Source: Sagittula marina (lineage in GTDB: Bacteria > Pseudomonadota > Alphaproteobacteria > Rhodobacterales > Rhodobacteraceae). From it: DNA of 64,000 nucleotides. The notes under the pieces were generated by a model. It saw nothing but the letters and a program-made list of their open reading frames with translations. It searched no databases and was not told the origin of the DNA. Below are positions 26,149 to 35,460 of the stretch, one piece after another. Position numbers and translations under genes: made by a program. The DNA is taken from positions 1-64,000 of the forward strand of contig NZ_JACIEJ010000008.1 in NCBI RefSeq assembly GCF_014196795.1, read 5' to 3'. Within the stretch, counting starts at the first letter, position 1. The number at the start of each line of letters is the position of its first letter.

Positions 26149-26186
26149 CCGACCGGAAACGCGGGGCAAACCGGTCGGTTGTTAAG
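26149..26186 (+). repeat. Conserved stem-loop repeat, copy 2
   Basis: CCGACCGG (26149-26156) pairs with CCGGTCGG (26171-26178), followed by TTGTTAAG. The stretch 26168-26186 is identical to 8120-8138, and CGCGG is kept in the loop. It lies between gltD and the exported-protein gene. Confidence 0.6.
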
Positions 26187-26256
26187 ACCGCTCACGTGGG
26201 AACGCGTAAAGGTTAAAGGTCTGCAAGGCTGACCTGAACTGTGGGAGAGGTGAAAT

Positions 26257-26946
26257 ATGTCTGAAGCAATGCGTCACTTGAGCATCGCGGGGCTGTTGGC
26301 CCTGATGCCCTTGTGCGCGCAGGCGGCAGACGTGTTCCAGGCGCCCGCAGGCTGCGAGACCTTTCTGACGGTGCAGATGAAGGAATGCCGCGTCGAGCAT
26401 CATTATAGCTGTGCGGCCAGCGGCTCTGACCAGTGGCGCGCTGTCTACGTGGAGCAGGGGCCGATCTTTATCAGCCGCATCGACGCTCAGGCGCAGTGGC
26501 TGTCCAGCATCGACATCGCATCGGGCCGTGAAACGGTAACGGTGATGCCGGTGAAGGATCCGTCAGACGTGACAGCCCTGATCGAAACCGGGCAGGACGC
26601 GTTCGATTTCCAGCAGCGTCGCGCGGATGGATCGGTGGAGCGTGTGTTCGGCGAGGATCGTATCGTCGAGCGCAACGTGCTGCTGGACGGCGAGCTGCTG
26701 CACCGCACGGTGTTCGAGGTGACCTATCAGCGCGCCGATGGCAGCGAGATCGGGACGTATTCCGGTTCGGAATATGTGTCTGATACGCACCAACGGTTCT
26801 TTGCCGGGCGGGGCACCAGTGTGTTCGATGGCGTGTCGTCGTCGTTCGACCGCACGCCACAGGAGTTCATCTATCCCGGCGAGCCGGGCTTTGCTTCGGT
26901 CACGCCTGTCTACGACTGTGGAATGATGATGAGCGCCCTGCGCTAG
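26257..26946 (+). CDS. Exported protein of unknown function between gltD and gltB
   Basis: A 229-residue protein with a signal peptide (HLSIAGLLALMPLCAQAADV, cleavage near residue 23). Cysteines at about 33, 43 and 52 plus one near the C-terminus could make two disulfides. I recognise no enzymatic motif. GGGAGAGG precedes ATG 26257. Its place inside the gltD-gltB region suggests co-transcription, but a link to glutamate synthesis is not evident from sequence. A weak hairpin (26954-26978) follows. Confidence 0.65.
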   Translation: MSEAMRHLSIAGLLALMPLCAQAADVFQAPAGCETFLTVQMKECRVEHHYSCAASGSDQWRAVYVEQGPIFISRIDAQAQWLSSIDIASGRETVTVMPVKDPSDVTALIETGQDAFDFQQRRADGSVERVFGEDRIVERNVLLDGELLHRTVFEVTYQRADGSEIGTYSGSEYVSDTHQRFFAGRGTSVFDGVSSSFDRTPQEFIYPGEPGFASVTPVYDCGMMMSALR

Positions 26947-27097
26947 AGGATTGGGGACGGCGGGCTCCCCCCGCGTCCTGAGTGAATTTGAACCAAGGCG
27001 AGGTTGCGGCCGGATCTTGGGATGTAATCTGGTCGCCTGCGGGGGACCGAACGGATGAGACGGCCACCCGGCGTGGCCTATATGGAGGGCGTGAGCC

Positions 27098-30000
27098 ATG
27101 ACCAAGTTTGACGCTGAATGGGTGCGCAACGAGGAAGCCAAGCGCAAGTGGATGTCGGAAAACGGCATGTACCACGAGAGCGAGGAGCATTCGTCGTGCG
27201 GTGTGGGCCTTGCGGTGAGCCTTGACGGCAAACCGTCGCGCAAGGTTGTGGAGGCGGGCATTTCCGCACTGAAGGCAATCTGGCACCGCGGCGCGGTGGA
27301 TGCGGATGGCATGACCGGCGACGGCGCAGGCATCCACGTTCAGATCCCGGCCCCCTTCTTTTACGATCAGGTGGAGCGCACCGGCCACACGCCGCGCATG
27401 GACCAGCGCATGGCCGTGGGTCAGGTGTTTTTGCCGCGCACGGACTTCGGCGCGCAGGAAGCCTGCCGGACCATCGTCGAGACCGAAGTGCTGCGCATGG
27501 GCCATTCCATCTACGGCTGGCGCCACGTCCCGGTGAATGTCGGCTGCCTTGGCGAGAAGGCGAACGCCACGCGCCCCGAGATCGAGCAGATCCTGATTTC
27601 CAACGCGCGCGGCGTGGATGAGGAACAGTTCGAGCGTGAGCTCTATGTCATCCGTCGTCGCATCGAAAAGGCGGCTGCGGCGGCTGGCGTTGCGGGCAAC
27701 GGCGGGTTGTACATCGCCTCGCTGTCCTGCCGGTCCATCATCTACAAGGGCATGATGCTGGCGGAACAGGTGGCGGAATTCTACCCCGACCTTCAGGATG
27801 AGCGGTTCGAGAGCGCCTTTGCGATCTATCACCAGCGCTATTCCACCAACACCTTCCCGCAGTGGTGGCTGGCGCAGCCGTTCCGCATGCTGGCGCACAA
27901 CGGCGAGATCAACACGCTGAAGGGCAACGTCAACTGGATGAAGTCGCACGAGATCCGCATGGCGTCGTCGGCGTTTGGCGATCTGGCCGAAGACATCAAG
28001 CCGATCATCGCAAATGGCGCGTCTGATTCGGCGGCGCTGGATGGCGTGTTCGAGGTTCTGGTGCGCGCGGGCCGCAACGCCCCGATGGCCAAGACCATGC
28101 TGATCCCCGAAAGCTGGTCCAAGCAGGCGGTCGAGCTGCCCGAGGCGTGGCGCGACATGTATTCCTACTGCAACTCGGTGATGGAGCCGTGGGACGGTCC
28201 TGCCGCGCTGGCGATGACCGATGGTCGCTGGGTCTGTGGCGGTCTGGACCGCAACGGCCTGCGCCCGATGCGGTATGTCGTGACCGGCGACGGTATGCTG
28301 ATCGCCGGGTCCGAGGCGGGCATGGTGCCGGTGGACGAGGCGACCGTGCGTGAAAAAGGCGCGCTTGGCCCGGGGCAGATGATCGCGGTCGACATGGCCG
28401 AGGGCAAGCTGTTCCACGACACCGAGATCAAGGACGTTCTGGCCGCATCGCAGCCGTTCGGTGACTGGGTTGGCAAGATCAACGAGCTGGACGGGCCGCT
28501 GGCCGAGGTCACCGAAAAGCCGCTGTTCGAGGGCGCAGAGCTGCGTCGGCGTCAGATCGCTGCCGGCTACACCATCGAGGAGCTGGAACAGATCCTTGCG
28601 CCGATGGCCGAGGACGGCAAGGAGCAGCTGGCCTCTATGGGCGACGATACGCCCTCTGCCGTGCTGTCCAAGAAGTACCGCCCGCTGTCGCATTTCTTCC
28701 GCCAGAACTTCTCCCAGGTGACCAACCCGCCGATCGACAGCCTGCGCGAATTCCGCGTGATGTCGCTGAAGACACGGTTCGGCAACCTCAAGAACGTGCT
28801 GGACGAATCCTCGTCGCAGACAGAGATCCTCGTGCTGGACACGCCTTTCGTGGCCAATGCGCAGTTCGACGCGCTGAAGGAGAACTTCAACGCGACCTCC
28901 ACGACCATCGACTGCACGTTCGGGGCTGGCAAAAACGAGCTGCGTGACAACCTCGCCCGCATTCGGGCAGAGGCCGAAGAGGCTGTGTCTTCCGGCGCGG
29001 GGCATTTGATCCTGACGGATGAAGGCACCTCGGAGGATCGCGTTGCGATGCCGATGATCCTGGCCACCAGCGCGGTGCACAGCCACCTGACGCGCAAGGG
29101 GTTGCGGACCTTCTGCTCGATCACCGTGCGGTCGGCGGAATGCATCGACCCGCATTACTTTGCGGTGCTGATCGGCGCCGGTGCGACCATCGTGAACCCC
29201 TATCTGGCCGAAGACAGCCTTGCCGACCGTATCAAGCGCGGTCTGCTCGATATGACGCTGAACCAAGCCGTGGCGAAATACCGCGAGGCCATCGACCAGG
29301 GTCTGCTGAAGATCATGTCCAAGATGGGTATCTCGGTCGTGTCGTCCTATCGCGGCGGTCTGAACTTCGAGGCGGTGGGCCTGTCCCGCGCCATGTGTGC
29401 CGAATACTTCCCCGGCATGATTTCCCGTATCTCGGGGATCGGTGTGAACGGTATCCAGCACAAGGCCGAGCAGGTCCATGCGCTGGGCTTCAAGAACGGG
29501 CGCGACGTGCTGCCCATTGGTGGCTTCTACAAGGCGCGCAAATCGGGCGAGACCCATGCGTGGGGTGCGCAGACCATGCACCTGATGCAGTCCGCCTGTG
29601 ACCGCGCGTCCTACGAGCTGTGGAAGCAGTATTCCAACGCGATGCAGGCGAACCCGCCGATCCATTTGCGTGACCTGCTGGCGGTGAAGCCGCTGGGCGC
29701 GTCCGTCCCGCTTGAAGAAGTCGAATCGATCACCTCGATCCGCAAGCGGTTCGTGACGCCGGGGATGTCGCTGGGCGCGCTGTCGCCGGAGGCGCACAAG
29801 ACGTTGAACATCGCGATGAACCGGATCGGCGCAAAGTCGGATTCCGGTGAAGGCGGCGAAGATCCGGCGCACTTCGTGCCGGAGCCCAACGGCGACAACC
29901 CGTCCGCCAAGATCAAGCAGGTGGCGTCGGGCCGTTTCGGTGTGACCGCCGAATACCTGAACCACTGCGAAGAGCTGGAAATCAAGGTCGCGCAGGGGGC

Positions 30001-31642
30001 CAAGCCCGGCGAGGGCGGTCAGCTTCCGGGCATGAAGGTCACCGACCTGATTGCGCGTCTTCGGCATTCGACCAAGGGCGTGACCCTGATCTCGCCACCG
30101 CCGCACCACGACATCTACTCGATCGAGGACCTCGCGCAGCTGATCTACGACCTCAAGCAGATCAACCCGCGCTGCAAGGTGACGGTGAAGCTGGTGGCGT
30201 CGTCTGGAGTGGGCACAATCGCGGCAGGCGTGGCAAAGGCGAAGGCCGACGTCATCCTGATCTCGGGCCACAACGGCGGCACGGGCGCATCGCCTGCGAC
30301 CTCGATCAAGCATTGCGGTCTGCCGTGGGAGATGGGGCTGTCGGAGGCGCATCAGGTGCTGTCGATGAACAACCTGCGCTCGCGCGTGACGCTGCGCACG
30401 GACGGTGGTTTGCGCACCGGGCGGGACATCGTCATGGCGGCCATGATGGGGGCCGAAGAGTTCGGCATCGGCACCGCGGCGCTGATCGCCATGGGCTGCA
30501 TCATGGTGCGCCAGTGCCAGTCCAACACCTGCCCGGTGGGCGTGTGTACTCAGGACGAAGCCCTGCGGGACAAGTTCACCGGCAACGCGGACAAGGTGGT
30601 CAACCTGATCTCCTTCTATGCGACCGAAGTGCGCGAAATCCTGGCCGAGATCGGTGCGCGGTCGCTGGATGAGGTGATCGGTCGTGCGGACCTGCTGACG
30701 CAGGTGTCGCGCGGTGCAGAGCATCTTGACGATCTGGACCTGAACCCGCTGCTGATCCGCGTCGATGGGTCCGACAAGAACGTCTACAACCGCGACAAGC
30801 CGCGCAACCCGGTGCCTGATACGCTGGATGCGGAAATCGTGCGCGACGCCGCACGCTTCTTGCAGGATGGCGAAAAGATGCAGCTGTCCTATGCCGTGAT
30901 GAACACGCACCGGACAGTGGGCACGCGGGTGTCGAGCCACATCGAGTCGAAGTTCGGGATGCGCAACGCGTTGCAGCCCGATCACCTGCACATCAAGCTG
31001 ACCGGCTCTGCCGGGCAGTCGCTGGGCGCCTTTGCCGCGCCGGGGCTGAAGCTCGAAGTGTCGGGCGACGCCAACGACTACGTGGGCAAGGGCCTGTCGG
31101 GGGGCACGATCGTTGTGCGCCCGCCGCTGGTGTCGCCGCTCAAGGCGTCGGAGAACACGATCATCGGCAACACTGTCCTGTACGGTGCGACCGACGGCTA
31201 TCTGTTCGCGGCAGGCAAGGCGGGTGAACGCTTCGCGGTCCGCAACTCCGGCGCGAAGGTTGTGGTCGAGGGCTGCGGCTCCAACGGGTGTGAATACATG
31301 ACCGGGGGCGTGGCGGTGATCCTGGGGGAGATCGGTGCGAACTTTGGCGCGGGGATGACCGGCGGCATGGCGTATCTGTACGATCCCGAAGGCAAGGCCG
31401 ACGCGTTGATGAACATGGAAAGCCTCGTGACCTGCAAGGTGACCGTGTCTGCGTGGGAAGATCAGCTGTTGGGCCTGATCCAACGCCATGCGGAGGAAAC
31501 GCGCTCTCAAAAGGCCGCAGAGATCCTGCAGCATTGGGATCTGGAGAAGGGCAACTTCGTTCAGGTCTGCCCGAAAGAGATGCTGAACAAGATCCCGCAT
31601 CCGCTGGGCATCGAAGACGCCGTGGCGGTGCCGGCGGAGTAA
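27098..31642 (+). CDS. gltB: Glutamate synthase (NADPH) large subunit
   Basis: A 1514-residue protein making two glutamates from glutamine and 2-oxoglutarate. The amidotransferase nucleophile is Cys34 in HSSCGVGL, after a propeptide that should be removed. The central and FMN-binding synthase domains follow, with SGEGGEDPAHF near 910-920 and GHNGGTGASP near 1058-1067. The 3Fe-4S cysteines are in MGCIMVRQCQSNTC near 1132-1145. The C-terminal GXGXG helix domain (GKGLSGGTIVVRPP near 1330, then GANFGAGMTGGMAY near 1411) closes the protein. A terminator follows. The long antisense frame across this gene is a codon-bias shadow. Confidence 0.97.
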   Translation: MTKFDAEWVRNEEAKRKWMSENGMYHESEEHSSCGVGLAVSLDGKPSRKVVEAGISALKAIWHRGAVDADGMTGDGAGIHVQIPAPFFYDQVERTGHTPRMDQRMAVGQVFLPRTDFGAQEACRTIVETEVLRMGHSIYGWRHVPVNVGCLGEKANATRPEIEQILISNARGVDEEQFERELYVIRRRIEKAAAAAGVAGNGGLYIASLSCRSIIYKGMMLAEQVAEFYPDLQDERFESAFAIYHQRYSTNTFPQWWLAQPFRMLAHNGEINTLKGNVNWMKSHEIRMASSAFGDLAEDIKPIIANGASDSAALDGVFEVLVRAGRNAPMAKTMLIPESWSKQAVELPEAWRDMYSYCNSVMEPWDGPAALAMTDGRWVCGGLDRNGLRPMRYVVTGDGMLIAGSEAGMVPVDEATVREKGALGPGQMIAVDMAEGKLFHDTEIKDVLAASQPFGDWVGKINELDGPLAEVTEKPLFEGAELRRRQIAAGYTIEELEQILAPMAEDGKEQLASMGDDTPSAVLSKKYRPLSHFFRQNFSQVTNPPIDSLREFRVMSLKTRFGNLKNVLDESSSQTEILVLDTPFVANAQFDALKENFNATSTTIDCTFGAGKNELRDNLARIRAEAEEAVSSGAGHLILTDEGTSEDRVAMPMILATSAVHSHLTRKGLRTFCSITVRSAECIDPHYFAVLIGAGATIVNPYLAEDSLADRIKRGLLDMTLNQAVAKYREAIDQGLLKIMSKMGISVVSSYRGGLNFEAVGLSRAMCAEYFPGMISRISGIGVNGIQHKAEQVHALGFKNGRDVLPIGGFYKARKSGETHAWGAQTMHLMQSACDRASYELWKQYSNAMQANPPIHLRDLLAVKPLGASVPLEEVESITSIRKRFVTPGMSLGALSPEAHKTLNIAMNRIGAKSDSGEGGEDPAHFVPEPNGDNPSAKIKQVASGRFGVTAEYLNHCEELEIKVAQGAKPGEGGQLPGMKVTDLIARLRHSTKGVTLISPPPHHDIYSIEDLAQLIYDLKQINPRCKVTVKLVASSGVGTIAAGVAKAKADVILISGHNGGTGASPATSIKHCGLPWEMGLSEAHQVLSMNNLRSRVTLRTDGGLRTGRDIVMAAMMGAEEFGIGTAALIAMGCIMVRQCQSNTCPVGVCTQDEALRDKFTGNADKVVNLISFYATEVREILAEIGARSLDEVIGRADLLTQVSRGAEHLDDLDLNPLLIRVDGSDKNVYNRDKPRNPVPDTLDAEIVRDAARFLQDGEKMQLSYAVMNTHRTVGTRVSSHIESKFGMRNALQPDHLHIKLTGSAGQSLGAFAAPGLKLEVSGDANDYVGKGLSGGTIVVRPPLVSPLKASENTIIGNTVLYGATDGYLFAAGKAGERFAVRNSGAKVVVEGCGSNGCEYMTGGVAVILGEIGANFGAGMTGGMAYLYDPEGKADALMNMESLVTCKVTVSAWEDQLLGLIQRHAEETRSQKAAEILQHWDLEKGNFVQVCPKEMLNKIPHPLGIEDAVAVPAE

Positions 31643-31944
31643 GCTGGCCTCGCTTTGAAATCACACGCCCCGGGGGAAACCTCGGGGCGTTCTTGGTTTC
31701 TGAGGGTAGGCTTTGTGGTGGTTTGCCTGATGTTGGGCGGGGACAATATTTTCTGGTCCACCGCACATGTCGCGGGCTGATGTTCAGTTCCTTGTCCGTA
31801 AGGATATTATTCGGGTTTAGCGTGGTACAGATTTGGGGCGGCCGGCGAAGGCCGTTGATGTCCGGGTCACGTCAGGCGGCGACCGCTGCGGTGCCGTCTC
31901 GTTTTTCTGCTAGCCCCTTTGGCACGGGTGTGTAGACAGGGGAC
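31643..31944. other. 302-base gap between gltB and mtgA
   Basis: It holds the gltB terminator (31665-31694). The rest is locally AT-richer (near 31740-31830, e.g. GACAATATTTTC, AAGGATATTATTC) and probably includes the mtgA promoter. No gene, tRNA or repeat was recognised. Confidence 0.5.
31665..31694 (+). terminator. Intrinsic terminator of gltB
   Basis: ACGCCCCG (31665-31672) pairs with CGGGGCGT (31683-31690), extended inward by GG/CC, followed by TCTT. Confidence 0.8.
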
Positions 31945-32694
31945 ATGGCTACCAAACGGACAAAATCGACGCCCAAGAGCAAGGCGCGCAAGCAGGACAA
32001 GACGAAGTTGCCTTTGCGGCGGCGGCTGAAACGCCTTGTGTATATAGGAGCTTTGGGGATGGCAGCCTTTGTCGTTCTGGCGGTGGCGGCGTTTACCGTG
32101 CTGAACCCGCCCACCACGCATACGATCTGGAGCGAGAAGCAGCGCCTTGGCTCTGTGGACCGGTCCTGGGTCCGATTCGAGGATGTCGCCCCGGTGATGG
32201 GCCGTTCCGTCGTGGCGGCCGAGGATGCCAATTTCTGCGAACACTGGGGATTCGACATGACGGCGATCCGCGCCGCCATTGCGGAAGGGGCGCAGCGTGG
32301 CGGCTCCACCCTGAGCCAGCAGGTGGTGAAGAACGTCTATCTCTGGCAAGAGCGGTCCTGGCTGCGCAAGGGGTTGGAGGCCGGGCTGACACCCTTGGTC
32401 GAAGGCATCTGGTCCAAGCGACGTATTCTCGAGGTCTATCTCAACGTGGCGGAGTTCGGCGAGGGCGTGTTCGGGGTGGAAGCGGCCTCCTGGCATTATT
32501 TCGGCGTCGGGCCGGAGGCTTTGACCGCGCGACAGGCGGCTTTGCTGGCGGCTGTCTTGCCCAGCCCCAGAACGCGGGATGCTGGCCGTCCTTCGAAGGC
32601 CGTGAGCCGGCGGGCTCAGGCGATCATGGATGGGGCGGCGACCATCGCGGCGGATGGCCGGGCGGCATGCTTTGAGGGCGGTCAGGCCGGCTGA
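31945..32694 (+). CDS. mtgA: Monofunctional peptidoglycan glycosyltransferase
   Basis: A 249-residue GT51 enzyme that polymerises lipid II into glycan strands on the outer face of the inner membrane. A basic N-terminus is followed by one TM anchor near residues 31-55. Catalytic Glu is in VAAEDANFCEHWGFD near 93, and GGSTLSQQVVKN near 117 and RRILEVYLNVAEFGEGVFGVE near 160-180 are the next conserved blocks. No transpeptidase domain, as expected for MtgA. Confidence 0.95.
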   Translation: MATKRTKSTPKSKARKQDKTKLPLRRRLKRLVYIGALGMAAFVVLAVAAFTVLNPPTTHTIWSEKQRLGSVDRSWVRFEDVAPVMGRSVVAAEDANFCEHWGFDMTAIRAAIAEGAQRGGSTLSQQVVKNVYLWQERSWLRKGLEAGLTPLVEGIWSKRRILEVYLNVAEFGEGVFGVEAASWHYFGVGPEALTARQAALLAAVLPSPRTRDAGRPSKAVSRRAQAIMDGAATIAADGRAACFEGGQAG

Positions 32695-32809
32695 AATCGG
32701 CGGGAGGCAGCCTGCTTGTGGTCCGCAGAGGGGCGCAACCTGCGGCGGGCGCTTGAAACCGGGTGGCGATGGACTCTATTAGAAGGCATTCCCGAAACGC
32801 AGGATTATC

Positions 32810-33475
32810 ATGGCCAAGCTGTATCACGTTCCCCTTTCTCCGTTCTGCCGCAAGGTGCGGCTGAGCCTCGCCGAGAAAAAGATCGAATGCGAATTGGTGG
32901 AGGAGCGCTACTGGGAGAAGGACCCCGATTTCCTGCGGCGCAATCCGGCAGCCAAGGTGCCGATCCTGCGCATGGACGGCAAGACGATGGCCGAATCATC
33001 TGCCATTTGTGAGTGGATCGAGGAAAAATACTCGGACCCCTCGCTGATGCCGCGGTCACCGGATGCCCGCTATGAGGTGCGGCGCCTGGTGGGATGGTTT
33101 GACGACAAGTTTCACAACGAAGTCACGTCCAAGCTGCTGTATGAACGGGTGAACAAGAAGGTGATGAAGGCCGGTTTTCCGGATTCGGGGAATGTGAAGT
33201 CCGGCGCGAAGGCGATCAAATATCATCTCGATTACCTCGCTTGGTTGCTGGAGCATCGCCGTTGGTTGGCGGGTGATTCCATGACGTTGGCGGATTTTGC
33301 CGCTGCCGCGCATCTGTCGTCTCTGGACTATATCTCTGATGTGGACTGGAACCGCAGCGAGGCGGTCAAGGATTGGTATGCGAAGATCAAATCGCGCCCG
33401 GCTTTCCGGTCGATCCTTGCGGATCAGGTGCCGGGTTTCCCACCGCCCGCGCATTACGCCGACTTGGATTTTTGA
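32810..33475 (+). CDS. Glutathione S-transferase family protein
   Basis: A 221-residue protein. The thioredoxin-like N-terminal domain has LSPFCRKVRLSLAEK near 8-22, where Ser9 or Cys12 may contact glutathione, KVPIL near 49-53 with the cis-proline, and ESSAICEWIEE near 63-73. The helical C-terminal domain has LTLADFAAA-like MTLADFAAAAHLS near 160-172. Substrate unknown. The final residues end in a proline-rich segment. An 88-base spacer with a GC-rich repeat separates it from queG. Confidence 0.87.
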   Translation: MAKLYHVPLSPFCRKVRLSLAEKKIECELVEERYWEKDPDFLRRNPAAKVPILRMDGKTMAESSAICEWIEEKYSDPSLMPRSPDARYEVRRLVGWFDDKFHNEVTSKLLYERVNKKVMKAGFPDSGNVKSGAKAIKYHLDYLAWLLEHRRWLAGDSMTLADFAAAAHLSSLDYISDVDWNRSEAVKDWYAKIKSRPAFRSILADQVPGFPPPAHYADLDF

Positions 33476-33531
33476 ACCCGCCTTTCGGGGCAGGGGGGGG
33501 CGCTGCCCCGTCCCATTGGGACATCCCCGGA

Positions 33532-33555
33532 GTATTTGAAAAGCCAAGAAGCAGG
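33532..33555 (+). repeat. GTATTTG-type intergenic repeat core
   Basis: Begins GTATTTGAAAAGCCAAGAAG and follows a GGGGGCGCTGCCCC segment and a TCCCATTGGGA palindrome. It differs from the copy at 53892-53915 at three of 24 positions. Confidence 0.55.
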
Positions 33556-33563
33556 GTGACCGC

Positions 33564-34595
33564 GTGACCGATCTGACCACAGCGCTGAAAACGGAAGCGG
33601 GCGCGGTCGGGTTCTCTGACTGCCGCATCTGCCGTCCGACGGATGTGCCAGAGGTCATGGCGCGCTTGCAGGCCTTTGTCGCCGAGGGTCGGCATGGGCA
33701 GATGGGGTGGATGGCGGAGCGCATGAACTGGCGTGGCGATCCCGCGGCGCTTTGGCCGGAGGCGCGGTCCGTGATCATGCTGGCAGAAAATTATGGCCCG
33801 GAGAGCGATCCTCTGGCCGTCTTGTCAGAACGGGACCGTGGCGCGGTCAGCGTTTATGCCCAAGGGCGCGATTATCACGACGTGGTCAAGAAGCGGCTCA
33901 AGCGGCTGGGGCGCTGGTTGATTGATGCGGCTGGAACCTCGCCTGAAATCAAGGTGTTCGTCGATACGGCCCCGGTGATGGAAAAGCCGCTGGGGCAGGC
34001 GGCCGGGTTGGGGTGGCAGGGCAAGCACACCAACCTTGTCAGCCGCCGTTTGGGGTCCTGGTTCTTTCTCGGCTGCATCTTTACCACCTTGGATCTGGAG
34101 GTGGACGGCGCCGAGGTGGACCACTGCGGATCGTGTCGCAAGTGTCTGGATGTCTGCCCGACGGGGGCGTTTCCGGCGCCCTATCAATTGGACGCCCGGC
34201 GGTGCATTTCCTACCTGACGATCGAACACAGCGGTCCGGTGGACGAAGCCCTGCGCCCCGGACTGGGCAACCGGATTTACGGGTGCGACGACTGTCTGGC
34301 GGTCTGTCCATGGAACAAGTTTGCGCAGGCGGCCTCTGAGGTGAAGTATGAACACAAGGTGGGGGCGCCTGTTTTGACGGACTTGGTGAGGCTGGACGAC
34401 GCCGCATTCCGGGCGCGGTTTTCCGGCTCTCCGATCAAGCGGATTGGCCGGGATCGCATGGTGCGCAACGTGCTTTACGCAATCGGCAATGCAGGTGAGG
34501 CGCGTCTGCGGGAGGCTGCGCGGCCGTTGTGCGAGGATGATGACGCGACGGTGCGCGACGCAGCGCGGTGGGCCGTGACACAACCTGTGGATTGA
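33564..34595 (+). CDS. queG: Epoxyqueuosine reductase
   Basis: A 343-residue cobalamin- and FeS-dependent enzyme making queuosine in tRNA from epoxyqueuosine. Two ferredoxin-like cysteine sets bind 4Fe-4S clusters: [16 protein letters not shown] near 191-206 and the C...[13 protein letters not shown] set near 235-252. YFVDTAP-like [25 protein letters not shown] near 131-155 is the family core with the catalytic Asp. A HEAT-like tail ([12 protein letters not shown]) is present. The start is GTG 33564, placed just after the repeat. Confidence 0.94.
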   Translation: MTDLTTALKTEAGAVGFSDCRICRPTDVPEVMARLQAFVAEGRHGQMGWMAERMNWRGDPAALWPEARSVIMLAENYGPESDPLAVLSERDRGAVSVYAQGRDYHDVVKKRLKRLGRWLIDAAGTSPEIKVFVDTAPVMEKPLGQAAGLGWQGKHTNLVSRRLGSWFFLGCIFTTLDLEVDGAEVDHCGSCRKCLDVCPTGAFPAPYQLDARRCISYLTIEHSGPVDEALRPGLGNRIYGCDDCLAVCPWNKFAQAASEVKYEHKVGAPVLTDLVRLDDAAFRARFSGSPIKRIGRDRMVRNVLYAIGNAGEARLREAARPLCEDDDATVRDAARWAVTQPVD

Positions 34596-35013
34596 GCGCG
34601 GCGCAGAGGCCACATTCTCAAGAAGACTGTCGGTTCGATGGACGCCAAGTCAATCCGACTCTTGCATGCGATAAAAAAGCATGTTGAAGTCGTCAGGCCG
34701 AGTGGGGGACGTGCTGCCAACACAAAAATCACTCTATGGCTAAGGTAATAGGTAACCGTTTTCGGTTGCCCCTTGATGGTGCATGCAAACTGCGGTGTCA
34801 TGGGGTGGGTGTGACGGGCGCAGAGCTGCCATCTCCGCGCCCGAGGCGACTCTTGCGGTCTTGGGAGAAAGCTGTCGTCACCCGCCTGTTACATGGCAGG
34901 CCGTGACCTTTCTCGCAACCCTCCCCCACGAAGCTGTGTGCAATGTTTCGCCGCCCCTTTGCTTTACGGCAACAGACCCCATTTAACGCAAGACAGCCGA
35001 ATGGAGGTACACA
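34596..35013. other. 418-base gap between queG and msrB
   Basis: No gene is supported. A small hairpin GGTAACCG-TTTT-CGGTTGCC lies near 34751-34770 and may end the queG transcript. A larger structured segment lies at 34807-34883. A run of pyrimidine-rich, AT-balanced sequence near 34915-34995 precedes the msrB ribosome-binding site. Confidence 0.5.
34807..34883 (+). ncRNA. Candidate structured RNA element upstream of msrBA
   Basis: GGGCGC-A-GAG (34816-34825) pairs with CTC-C-GCGCCC (34833-34842) across a 7-base loop. An outer helix can form between GGGTG..AC (34807-34815) and GT-CACCC (34877-34883). I do not recognise a known riboswitch or small RNA class. It could be a leader element of msrB-msrA or simply chance pairing in GC-rich DNA. 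Confidence 0.25.
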
Positions 35014-35460
35014 ATGGCAAATTATGAACGACGGCCGGAGGTTATCGAACAGTTGACCCCGGAGCAGTACCGCGTCACCCAGCAAAGCGGCACGGAGCGT
35101 CCGGGTACCGGGGAATACCTTGGAAACAAGGCCACCGGGATTTACGTCGACATCGTCTCCGGCGAGCCGCTTTTCGCCAGCGCTGCAAAGTACGAATCCG
35201 GCTGTGGCTGGCCGAGCTTTGTGAAACCCATCGAGCCGGACAACATCGTCGAGCTGCGCGACACCGCTATGGGCATGGTGCGCACCGAAGTGCGCTCGCG
35301 GCACGGAGACAGCCATCTGGGCCACGTGTTCCCGGACGGACCACAGGAGCGCGGCGGATTGCGGTATTGCATCAACTCGGCGGCGTTGCGGTTCATCGCG
35401 AAGGAAGACATGGAAGCCGAAGGCTACGGCTCATATATCGATCAAGTGGAGGACGTGTGA
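35014..35460 (+). CDS. msrB: Peptide methionine-R-sulfoxide reductase
   Basis: A 148-residue protein reducing methionine R-sulfoxide in proteins. The catalytic Cys is in [11 protein letters not shown] near 120, with [13 protein letters not shown] near 94-106 before it. The zinc CxxC pairs of many MsrBs are missing: the first site reads [13 protein letters not shown]. The cysteine in [10 protein letters not shown] (near 66) is the probable resolving residue. GGAGG precedes ATG 35014. The stop overlaps the msrA start by one base (TGATG), so both reductases are co-produced. Confidence 0.95.
   Translation: MANYERRPEVIEQLTPEQYRVTQQSGTERPGTGEYLGNKATGIYVDIVSGEPLFASAAKYESGCGWPSFVKPIEPDNIVELRDTAMGMVRTEVRSRHGDSHLGHVFPDGPQERGGLRYCINSAALRFIAKEDMEAEGYGSYIDQVEDV

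Noticed and set aside
26900..31600. A 1566-codon minus-strand open frame opposite gltB
   Set aside because: It mirrors gltB codon for codon, is rich in His, Arg and Gln as expected for an antisense GC-rich shadow, and has no recognisable domain.
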